Positions 26,579 to 35,000 of a DNA stretch of 64,000 bases are shown here, piece after piece. A program made the translations under genes and the position numbers. Below the pieces are notes generated by a model. It saw only the letters and a program-made list of their open reading frames with translations. It made no database searches and had not been told where the DNA came from. The first letter of the stretch is position 1. Each line of letters starts with the position of its first letter. Source of the stretch: Streptomyces sp. NBC_00576 (lineage in GTDB: Bacteria; Actinomycetota; Actinomycetes; Streptomycetales; Streptomycetaceae); assembly GCF_036345175.1 (NCBI RefSeq), contig NZ_CP107780.1, forward strand, positions 6,200,001-6,264,000, in the 5' to 3' direction.

Positions 26579-27603
26579 CAACGACCTTCGCGGTGGCGCA
26601 CGTTGTCGCCCACGGCGAGCCGTACGACATCGGCTTCGCGCACGGCACCGCCCTGAAGGAGCGGCTGCGCGCCTTCCTCGACGACGGTGTCGCCAGGCTC
26701 AACCATCTGCTGCCCACTGCCGTGTCGGTCGACAGTCTGTCCGGCGACATCGCCGCTCACCGGGCGGAGATCATCCGGTCGACGCCCCGGCTGGCCGAAG
26801 AGCTCTCCGGATTCGCGGCCGGCGCCGGGCTGACCCCGGACGAGGCCACCCTGCTGCAACTGCGCCGCGAGATCATGGGATACCAGCGGATCCCCACCCG
26901 AGGCGACTGCACCACCTACGCCCGGCCGGGAGTGCTGGCCCAGACCGTGGACCTCAACGGGAATCTGGACGACCAGATCGCGATCCTCGAAGTCGGCCGC
27001 GGCGACCGCAGGGCCCTCGTGCTGAGCTTCGCCGGGCTGCTCGGCTATCTCGGCGTCAACTCCCGCGGCCTCGCGGTCGGTCTCAACCTGGTCCTCGGCG
27101 GACAGTGGGGGCCGGGCGTGCCACCGTATCTGGCCATTCGCCACCTCCTCGACAGCGCGACCTCGGTGGAATCAGCGGTCTCCGCGCTGCGCTCGCTGCC
27201 CTTCGCCAGCTCCCGCACGATCGTGCTCGCCGATGCCACCGAAACCGCCTGGGTGGAGGTCATCGGCGATGAGTACCGGGTGATGACCGCACCGGAGTCG
27301 GTACACACCAACCATTTCCTCGCCCCGGACTTCACCAGCCGGGACGAGCTGAACGTCTTCGCGCGCAACTCCTCGCTGCGCCGGCTCAGGACGGCCGAGT
27401 CCGGTCTGCGGGACCTGCCCGCGGACGCGGCTCCCGACGCGCACTTCGCGGTGCTGTCCCAGCCGCCGATCTGCGTCGGCGACGACGGTGACATCCGCCG
27501 GGAGCGCACTGTCGCCGCCGTCGTCCTCGACGCGAAGAACGGAGCACTGCACCTGCGGCCGGGCAACCCCCGGCTGTCGGGAACCCGCTCTTTCACCCTC
27601 TGA
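26575..27603 (+). CDS. C45-type acyltransferase/N-terminal nucleophile hydrolase (penicillin acyltransferase-like)
   Basis: The 342-residue product starts with GTG overlapping the GNAT stop. It resembles acyl-CoA:6-APA acyltransferase proteins, which self-cleave before an invariant Cys. The likely site is RGDCTTYARPG near residue 110, followed by LAQTVDLNGNLDDQIAILEV and GYLGVNSRGLAVGLNL, typical of the family. Such enzymes swap or remove acyl groups on small peptides. Next to a GNAT, it could remove a protecting acyl group put on the hydrazine, a prodrug-like arrangement, or install the final acyl group. This is inference from context. Confidence 0.82.
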   Translation: MTTTFAVAHVVAHGEPYDIGFAHGTALKERLRAFLDDGVARLNHLLPTAVSVDSLSGDIAAHRAEIIRSTPRLAEELSGFAAGAGLTPDEATLLQLRREIMGYQRIPTRGDCTTYARPGVLAQTVDLNGNLDDQIAILEVGRGDRRALVLSFAGLLGYLGVNSRGLAVGLNLVLGGQWGPGVPPYLAIRHLLDSATSVESAVSALRSLPFASSRTIVLADATETAWVEVIGDEYRVMTAPESVHTNHFLAPDFTSRDELNVFARNSSLRRLRTAESGLRDLPADAAPDAHFAVLSQPPICVGDDGDIRRERTVAAVVLDAKNGALHLRPGNPRLSGTRSFTL

Positions 27604-27637
27604 TCCGTTCCACCGATTCGAACTGGAGGTCAACCCC

Positions 27638-28894
27638 GTGGAAGCCCTGACCACCCGTGCGACGCCGGACGACCTGGCCCGCGTGAACCTGGGGGATCCT
27701 CAGACGTTCGCGGACTACGACCTGAGCGACTACTGGCGCACGCTGCGGGCGACCCAGCCCCTCTACCGGCATCCGGCGGTCGGGGACAGCCCCGGCTTTT
27801 GGGTACTCAGCCGGTACGACGACATCGTCGCCCTCTACCGTGACAACGCCACCTTCACCTCGGAGCGCGGCAACGTCCTGATCACCCTGCTGGGCGAAGG
27901 CGACTCGGCGGCCGGCCTGATGGTGCCGGTGACCGACGGGCACCGGCACAAGGAGCTGCGCAACGTCCTGCTGAAGGCGTTCTCGCCGCGTGTGCTGAGC
28001 CGGATCGGCGAGCAGGTCCGCCGGAACACCCGAACGCTGCTGGCCGCGGCGGTGGACCGCGGTGAATGCGACTTCGCGCTGGACATCGCGAGCAAGATTC
28101 CCATGATCACGATCTGCGACCTGCTCGGCGTTCCGAGCGAGGACCGGGAGTACATGCTCAGCCTGACCAAGTCCGCGATCAGCTCGGACGACCAGCCGGA
28201 GTACTCCGCCGCGGCCGACACCGCCCGCAACAACATCCTGCAGTACTTCCTCGGCATGGTCGAAGAGCGCCGTGCCGCGCCACGGGAGGACGCGGTCAGC
28301 GTGCTGGCCGGCAGCACGATCGACGGCGAGTTCCTCAGCGAGGGCGAGATCGTCCTCAACTGCTACAGCCTGATCCTGGGCGGGGACGCGACCGCCCGTC
28401 TCACGATGATCGACTCCGTGCACAGCTTCAGCACCAATCCGGAACAGTGGGCGGCGTTCAAGCGCGGCGACGTGTCCGTCAAGTCGGCGGCGGAGGAGGT
28501 ACTGCGCTGGGCCTCACCGACCATGCACTTCGGTCGCACCGCGGTACGGGACACGGAGATCCACGGGACCCCGATCAAGCAGGGCGATGTGGTGACGGTG
28601 TGGAACACCTCGGGAAATCGTGACGAGACGGTCTTCGCCGACCCGGACCGGTTCCTCATCGACCGGTCGCCGAACAAGCACATCGCGTTCGGGCACGGTC
28701 CGCACTACTGCATCGGCGCGTACCTCGCGAGGCTGGAGATCTCCGAAGTGCTGCTCGCGCTCCGCGACTTCACCACCGGGTTCGAGATAACCGGGCCGGT
28801 CCGCCGGATCTACTCCAACCTCCTCACCGGGATCAGCAGCCTGCCGGTGCGTTTCGAACCGGTCTCGGCCGAGGTGGAGGAACTGGTGCTCTGA
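27638..28894 (+). CDS. Cytochrome P450
   Basis: GTG 27638 lies 8 bp after a GGAGG site. The 418-residue product has a full P450 pattern: I-helix LILGGDATARLTM near 247, EEVLRW (E-x-x-R) near 286, and haem motif IAFGHGPHYCIGAYLAR near 347-363. The I-helix reads GGDAT, close to the GGxxTT seen in P450s acting on carrier-bound amino acids, so a PCP-tethered substrate is possible. It is the last gene of the operon, 34 bp after the C45 gene, and converges with the small gene at 28908. Confidence 0.9.
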   Translation: MEALTTRATPDDLARVNLGDPQTFADYDLSDYWRTLRATQPLYRHPAVGDSPGFWVLSRYDDIVALYRDNATFTSERGNVLITLLGEGDSAAGLMVPVTDGHRHKELRNVLLKAFSPRVLSRIGEQVRRNTRTLLAAAVDRGECDFALDIASKIPMITICDLLGVPSEDREYMLSLTKSAISSDDQPEYSAAADTARNNILQYFLGMVEERRAAPREDAVSVLAGSTIDGEFLSEGEIVLNCYSLILGGDATARLTMIDSVHSFSTNPEQWAAFKRGDVSVKSAAEEVLRWASPTMHFGRTAVRDTEIHGTPIKQGDVVTVWNTSGNRDETVFADPDRFLIDRSPNKHIAFGHGPHYCIGAYLARLEISEVLLALRDFTTGFEITGPVRRIYSNLLTGISSLPVRFEPVSAEVEELVL

Positions 28895-28907
28895 GGCGAA
28901 AGGGCGC

Positions 28908-29102
28908 CTACGGGCGCCGCGTTCCGGCCCGGTCGGCACCCGCCGTCGAGTCGACCGGTACCAGGAGCAGCCCGAGACCGATGAGGGCGAAGAGCAGCGT
29001 CAGCACTGCGTCGCCCGTGATGCCGACGAGAAGTGCGAGGGTCAGGGCGCGCACGGCGAGCGCTCGGAGCAGCCGAGCCGCGTCGGCTGAAGATGTGTCC
29101 AT
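28908..29102 (-). CDS. Small membrane protein
   Basis: The 64-residue product starts at ATG 29102 with an AGGAGAG site 5-7 bp upstream on the minus strand. Residues 20-50 form one or two hydrophobic segments (ALTLALLVGITGDAVL, FALIGLGLLLVPV). It follows the 29121 gene by 18 bp and is probably co-transcribed with it. It matches no family I know. Confidence 0.6.
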   Translation of the reverse strand: MDTSSADAARLLRALAVRALTLALLVGITGDAVLTLLFALIGLGLLLVPVDSTAGADRAGTRRP

Positions 29103-29120
29103 GTCTCTCCTATCAGTGAG

Positions 29121-29663
29121 TCAGGAGTGCTTTTCGATCCGTCGTCGACGGTCCGTCCGGACCAGACCGCCGGAAACAGGCGTGGTGCCGAGTTCGCTGT
29201 CGCCGTCCTCGTGACGCAGTACCCAGTCGTCGAGGTCGAGGGCCGTTTCCAGCGGTTCCTGGGCCATGCAGACGCGCAACCGCGTCGCCTCACTGTCGGC
29301 TCCGATCCCTTCCGGGAAGAGCAGTCCTTGCCGGAAGCCGGCCTCGGCCATCGCGAAGCGCACTCGCGCGGTCTGCGGAGACACCTCCAGGACATCGCCG
29401 ATGAGCTGCCAGTCGGCGCCGCCCACGCGCTCGAACACGGCCGCGGCTTCGAAAAACCGCTGCGCGGCCGCGAGCACTCGGACGGCGTCGGCCAGCATGG
29501 CGCCGGGTGAACGGGTGGTGCCGTCGGGTCGCAGCTCGTGCTCGCCGATCGGGACGGCGGCACGTGCGCGTTCGGCCAGTTCGCATGCCTCGTAGGCCAT
29601 CACCAGCCTCGCGCGCGCGGCATCCGTGTACGGTGCGCCGGTTCCGGTGTCACTTTCGGTCAT
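29121..29663 (-). CDS. Hypothetical protein with HTH-like segment
   Basis: The 180-residue product starts at ATG 29663. It is helical and soluble. The stretch DWQLIGDVLEVSPQTARVRFA looks like a sigma-region-4-type or Xre-type helix-turn-helix recognition unit, so a regulatory role is possible. It lies between the permease gene and the small membrane protein on the same strand. A longer in-frame reading upstream overlaps the permease antisense and is rejected. Confidence 0.6.
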   Translation of the reverse strand: MTESDTGTGAPYTDAARARLVMAYEACELAERARAAVPIGEHELRPDGTTRSPGAMLADAVRVLAAAQRFFEAAAVFERVGGADWQLIGDVLEVSPQTARVRFAMAEAGFRQGLLFPEGIGADSEATRLRVCMAQEPLETALDLDDWVLRHEDGDSELGTTPVSGGLVRTDRRRRIEKHS

Positions 29664-29719
29664 GTCAGTCAGCCTCAGCTCCGACGACGGGGGCTGATCA
29701 CCGCGGTTTTTCCGCGTGG

Positions 29720-30481
29720 TCAGCCGCGCAGGAAGTACAGAACGGTCATGATCACGGCGGTGGCCAGAATGACGCCCCGCAGCAGCCTGGCGGGGAGACG
29801 GCGGGCGAGGTGGGCGCCGGCGAAGCCACCGGCCACCGCGCCGACCAGCATGCCGGTGAGGAGAAGCGGAGAACTCAGCGTGTCCGAGGCGACGAGGAAC
29901 AGCACGGTCGCGCTGAGATAGATGGCCGCGAGCTGCGCGATCCGCATCGGGTTGCTGACCGCGGCGTCGAGGCCGAGGCCGATGCTCCACAGGGCCAGCA
30001 TCATGATGCCTACGGCACCGCCGAAGTATCCCCCGTACACGGCGAGGACGAACTGGCCGATCAGGACGGCCCGGGAACTCATGCCGACCGAGCGCCCGAG
30101 CGCGGTGTCCAACGCCTTGGAGAGGTTGCGGCCGAAGGCGAGGACCACCGTGGCGAAGGCGAGCAGCCACGGCGCCGCGGCGTCGAAGGACGATGCAGGC
30201 AGCGCCAGCAACAGGCTGGCACCGACTCCGCCGCCGGCCACACTGACCACCGTCAGGGACTTCGTGGATGTCGGTCCGACCGGGGTGAGTTCGCGTCGGT
30301 AGACCCAGGCGCTGGCCACGGCCCCGGGTACGAGGGCGACCCGGGACAACGCGTTCGCCGTCACCGGGGACAGGCCGAACGCGACGAGAACGGGCAGCGC
30401 CACGAACGTACCTCCACCACCGATGGCGTTCAGCGCTCCGGCGGCGGCACCGGCCAGCAGGACGAGCAGTATCTCGAGCAC
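29720..30481 (-). CDS. TauE/SafE-family sulfite exporter-like permease
   Basis: About eight hydrophobic segments and the family-typical GALNAIGGGGTFVALPVL near the N-terminus, GGYFGGAVGIMMLAL in the middle and GGFAGAHLARRLPARLLR near the end identify a TauE/SafE permease. I place the start at GTG 30481 (253 residues), which begins just before the first membrane helix; GTG 30532 is an in-frame alternative. The family exports small organic or sulfur anions. A role in export of the cluster product is possible, but this gene pairs with the divergent LysR gene and may be independent. Confidence 0.82.
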   Translation of the reverse strand: MLEILLVLLAGAAAGALNAIGGGGTFVALPVLVAFGLSPVTANALSRVALVPGAVASAWVYRRELTPVGPTSTKSLTVVSVAGGGVGASLLLALPASSFDAAAPWLLAFATVVLAFGRNLSKALDTALGRSVGMSSRAVLIGQFVLAVYGGYFGGAVGIMMLALWSIGLGLDAAVSNPMRIAQLAAIYLSATVLFLVASDTLSSPLLLTGMLVGAVAGGFAGAHLARRLPARLLRGVILATAVIMTVLYFLRG

Positions 30482-30533
30482 ACGCCGAGCATCACCCGTC
30501 ACCAGTGGGTCCACAATGTGTAATCGACGCACC

Positions 30534-30558
30534 CAGCCTAAGGCTAAGCCTTAGGCTG
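30534..30558. promoter_or_regulatory. Perfect palindromic operator between permease and LysR genes
   Basis: CAGCCTAAGGCT and AGCCTTAGGCTG are perfect inverted repeats around a single A. It ends two bases before the LysR start codon. It is the natural candidate for LysR autoregulation and control of the divergent permease. Confidence 0.75.
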
Positions 30559-30560
30559 AC

Positions 30561-31514
30561 ATGGTGCGCTACGACTTGGACGACCTGCGGCTCTTTCTCC
30601 ACATCGTGGACGAGGGGTCCATCACGGCGGGTGCTCACCGAATGCACCTGAGCCTGCCTTCGGCCAGCGCCAGGGTGCGCTCGCTGGAGCGCCACGCCGG
30701 CGTGGCGCTGCTGATCCGCGGTCGGCGGGGCGTGCGGCCCACCCCGGCGGGCACGACTCTGGCCCGCCATGCACGCGACGTGCTGGTCCGGACCGCGCGC
30801 CTCGAAAGCGCGGTCGCGAGCTACACAAGGTCCCCGAACGCTCCGCTGATCCTGCTGGGGGGCGGTTCCGCGATGCATCGGCTCGTGCCGCGGGCCCTGG
30901 TCTCGTTCCTGCGCGCACACCCGGAAGTCGACGTCACGGTGTCCGAAAGCCGCACCCCACAGACCGTACGGATGCTCACCGACGGCGAGGCGGACCTGGG
31001 GGTCGTCCTCGACGACGAGGCCCGCGACTGCGGCTTGCATCTGGAGCCCCTCGGCGACGACTCCCTCGTCGTGATCGGCCAGGCCGGAGGGGTCCTCGCC
31101 GGGCGGACCGCGCTGACCTACGGCGAGGTCGCCGAGCACCCTCTCGTCGGGCTCGACGCCGACTCCTCGCTGCGCCGCTGGATCGAGAAGCACCTGGGGC
31201 CACACGCTCCGGTGGTCCGTTACCGCACCACCGTCGCCAACCTCAACGTGCTGGTCGCCCTCGTTGTCGCCGGCGTCGGGCTCGCCGTGGTGCCGCGCCG
31301 CGCCATCGACCTCCACCAGCCACTCGACATCTGCGAACTGCAGGACCCCTGGGCCCGCCGCCACCATCTGCTGGCCTGGGGCGTCAAGGGCCGGGCGTCG
31401 CCGACGGCCATTGCGGCGCTGGCCGAGCACCTGCGCCAGGCGGCACTCTCCGAACCTTCCTCCCGCAACGCACACGGAGACCCCATCGGGCGGCGGCCCT
31501 TTCCCGACGGCTGA
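30561..31514 (+). CDS. LysR-family transcriptional regulator
   Basis: The 317-residue product has an N-terminal winged HTH (DLRLFLHIVDEGSITAGAHRMHLSLPSASARVRSLERHAGVALL) and a LysR substrate-binding domain (from about residue 90). No ribosome site precedes ATG 30561, and the operator palindrome occupies that space, so the message may be leaderless, which is common in actinomycetes. It is divergent from the TauE/SafE gene and probably regulates it. Confidence 0.9.
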   Translation: MVRYDLDDLRLFLHIVDEGSITAGAHRMHLSLPSASARVRSLERHAGVALLIRGRRGVRPTPAGTTLARHARDVLVRTARLESAVASYTRSPNAPLILLGGGSAMHRLVPRALVSFLRAHPEVDVTVSESRTPQTVRMLTDGEADLGVVLDDEARDCGLHLEPLGDDSLVVIGQAGGVLAGRTALTYGEVAEHPLVGLDADSSLRRWIEKHLGPHAPVVRYRTTVANLNVLVALVVAGVGLAVVPRRAIDLHQPLDICELQDPWARRHHLLAWGVKGRASPTAIAALAEHLRQAALSEPSSRNAHGDPIGRRPFPDG

Positions 31515-31936
31515 TCCATCCCCTGCTTGGGGGTGTGCCCGCGATGAAGCCGCGCTGCACGATCGACCATGCTCGGGAAGCGCGTCCACCTCGCCTCCGT
31601 CGCCCTCGATCGGCCCCAGCGGACCGGGCTCTGCCGCCAACGTGGTGTGTTCCGCATGCCAGTCGCGCCGTCCTGTTCCGAGAGGTGGGTCGCCGCTGAC
31701 GGGGGCACGGGTCCGGCGCCGGAGCAGCACCATTGCGGCTGCTCTGTCGGAGGGTGACAATGGCGTTTCGCCCGCCCGGAACATCCGTGGGTGTTCCATG
31801 TGCGGCCACAGTGCGGCCGGATGCCTTTGGACCGGGTAACACAGGGTGTCACGGCGGAACTGTTCGCATGTGCTCTGATCAGGCAGAACAGCACCGGGCG
31901 GCACGAAGTGGAACTAGCCGTCACGAATCCCGCTGG
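31515..31936. other. Non-coding left arm of att copy B
   Basis: No gene is supported. From about 31690 the sequence is homologous to the stretch before copy D (from about 46350), including GGAGGGTGACAA and a GTGCGGCC pair (31800-31807 and 31811-31818) followed by GGACC/GGACG and TGATCAGG. The conserved left arms suggest that B and D derive from one element type. Confidence 0.5.
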
Positions 31937-31982
31937 TCTCGTAATGCGTAGGTCTCGGGTTCGAATCCCGAAGGCGGCTCCA
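31937..31982 (+). repeat. att-like copy B: 3' part of tRNA-Thr(CGT)
   Basis: All 46 bp are identical to copy A, from the anticodon loop to CCA, followed by the tRNA terminator hairpin (31991-32015). Copies A and B bracket the 26-kb biosynthetic block. At about 32030, just past the terminator, homology to copies A and D stops and rhs coding sequence begins. Confidence 0.88.
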
Positions 31983-32036
31983 TGGGGAACCCCAGGTTAG
32001 GCCTCTGACCTGGGGTTTCTTGTTTCTGTTGACCTT

Positions 32037-35000
32037 GTGCGCGGCATGGACGGCGACCGCAAGGACACCACGGGCGGCGCCAAGTCCGTGACCGTCTCCC
32101 TCGACTCCGGTGAGGGCGACCCGATCGCCGACCACGCCTCGGCTGCGGGCTTCGCATACAAGACCGTTGCCTTCGACCGCCCTGGCGGCAAGGTGATCGC
32201 CAAGACGGTCAATCGGCCCTGGCACCACGAGACGGCCAAGAAGACTCGCGACTGGGGCACCGTCACCGCCGACTTCACCGGCGTCTCCGGCAGCCAGGAG
32301 TGGACTTCTCTGGACGACGGCGCCGGCGCCAAGTGGCGCACCACGTCCAGCTCCGTCACCCACGACACCGTCGCCGGCCGGGTCACCCAGGTCGACGACC
32401 GCGGCGACACTGCCACGGCGACCGACAACCAGTGCACCCGCACCACGTATGCCACCAACACCGACAAGAACATCCTGCTTCTGCCGTCCCGGGTGGAGAC
32501 CGTCGCCAAGGCCTGTGACGCCGCGGTCGACCGGAGCAAGGACGTCATCGACGACATCCGCACCGCCTACGACGGCGGCGCCTACGACGCGGCGCCGACC
32601 AAGGGCGACGCCACGGGCACCGCGCCCCTCAAGAGTCACAACGGCACCAAGGCGACCTACCTGGAGGCCGGTGCCACCTACGACGACTACGGACGCGCGC
32701 TGGCGGTCACCGACCTGACGGCCGACATGACCGTCACCGGCGACGCCGTCCCCGTGCGCACCGCGCGCACCGACGGCCGTACCACCACCACGGCCTTCGT
32801 CCCGACCACCGGACTGCCCACCCAGACCAAGACCACCACGCCACCGGCCGACCCGGCCGTCCCCTCGACCGCGCAGACCGTCACCAAGGAGCTCGACCCA
32901 CTGCGCGGTCTGCTTCTGAAGCAGACCGACACCAACGGCAACGTCACCAACTACGCCTACGACGCGCTCGGCCGCTCCACCAAGGTCTGGCTCGCCGACC
33001 GTGCCACCAGCGGCGTGCCGACATACGAGTACGCCTACACGGTCACCGAGGGCAAGCCGGTCACAGTCGCCACCAAGCTGCTCAACAACGAGGGCGGCCA
33101 GATCACGTCGTACAAGCTCTATGACGGCTTCCTGCGGGAGCGGCAGTCCCAGGCCCCGGGCCCGGACGGCGGCCGGATCATCTCCGACATCTTCTACGAC
33201 GAACGAGGCCTGGCCGCCAAGACGTTCGCCCCCTACTACACCACCGGCAGCCCCGTCACCGAGCTGTTCAAGCCTGCCGACGCGCTGTCCGTGGAGACCC
33301 AGACCCACACCGCCTACGACGGTCTGGGGCGAGCGGTCGAGGAGAAGCAGATCGCCGGCGACGGCGGCGGCGGCACCGTCCTGAGCACCACCAAGACGAT
33401 CTACGCCGGTGACCGCACCACGGTGATCCCGCCGGTCGGCGACACCACCGTCACCACTCTCACCGACGCCCGCGGCAACGTCACCGAACTGCGCCAGCAC
33501 CGGGCGCGGGCGCCCGAGTCGGCCTACGACACGACCCTCTACGAGCAAACTCCGTCGGGCGAGTTGCTGAAGGTCACCGACCCGGCCGGCAACAGTTGGA
33601 GTCACACCTACGACCAGCGCGGCAACCAGCTCTCCATCACCGACCCCGACAAGGGCCGTACCGACACCAAGTACGACGACCGCAACCAGGTGATCTCCAG
33701 CACCGACGCGAGAGGCACCCTGTTCAACGCCTACGACGGACTGGGCCGCAAGACCGAACTGCGTGAGGGCTCCGCCACGGGCGCGCTGCGGGTCAAGTGG
33801 ACCTACGACACGGTGGCCGGCGCCAAGGGCCAGCTCGCCGACTCCACCCGTTACGTGGGCGACGCCGCGTACACGACGTCGGTCACCGCGTACGACAAGC
33901 TGTACCGGGCCACCAAGACGGCGACCGTGATCCCGGCGGCCGAGGGTGCACTGGCCGGCACTTACCAGTCCGGCACCGCCTTCAAGCCGTCCGGTCTGGT
34001 CGCCTCGCTCAGCTACTCCGCGGCCGGCTCCCTGCCGGGAGGGTCGGTCAACTACACCTACGAGGACCAGACTCTCCGGCCGATCTCGGTGTTCGGCCAG
34101 GGCATGACCTCCTCGGCCACCTACACCCAGACCGGCAAACCGCAGGTGTACAGCTTCGGCTTGACCAGTGGTGGCAAGAAGACGCAGGTCACCAACACCT
34201 ACGAGTACGGCTCCCAGCGCCTGGCGAACACCCGCGTCGACCGAGAGGAACAGCCCGGAGTCGACCAGCACGTCACCTTCCGCTACGACGAGGCCGGCAA
34301 TGTCCTCTCCCTGAACGACGTCTCGCGCACCGGCACGGACAACCAGTGCTTCACCTACGACTACCTGCGCCGGCTGACGGAGGCGTGGACGCAGGGCGAC
34401 CAGACCTGTGCCGCCGCACCGTCCGCCGCCAAGCTCGGCGGCCCGGCCCCGTACTGGCAGTCGTACACCTATGACAAGGCCGGCAACCGGCTGACCGACA
34501 CCCAGCACCACACCGGGGGCGACACCGCCAAGGACGTCAAGCGCACGTACGAGTACCCGGCCCCCGGGACGCCGACGGCCCACACGCTGACCTCGGTGAC
34601 CACCGAGGGACCGGCCGGGACCAGCAGGACCGACTACAAGTACGACCTCACGGGCAACACGACCGACAGAGGGAAGCAGCACCTGGACTGGGACGCCGAG
34701 GGGCTCCTCGCCAAGGTCACAGAGCCCGTCGCGGGCAAGCCGGACAGTGTCACCGAGTACCTGTACGACGCCAACGGCAACCGGCTGCTCTCCCGCACCG
34801 GTACCCGCACCACCCTGCACCTCGGCCACACCGACGTCACCCTGGACAAGGGTGCGACCAAGGCCAAGGCGACCCGCTACATCGACCTCGGCAGCGGCCA
34901 CCAGGCGATCCGCGCCGACGACGGCACCTTCTCCTTCACCCTCGCCGACCACCACGGCACCGGCCTGCTGGCCGTCGCCGCGGCGGACCTGGCCCTCACC

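Noticed and set aside
9239..28894. An azaserine or triacsin cluster
   Set aside because: Several enzyme classes are shared, but the NRPS has a heterocyclization domain and a cysteine-like code, and the nitrite-forming and polyketide genes of triacsin are absent.
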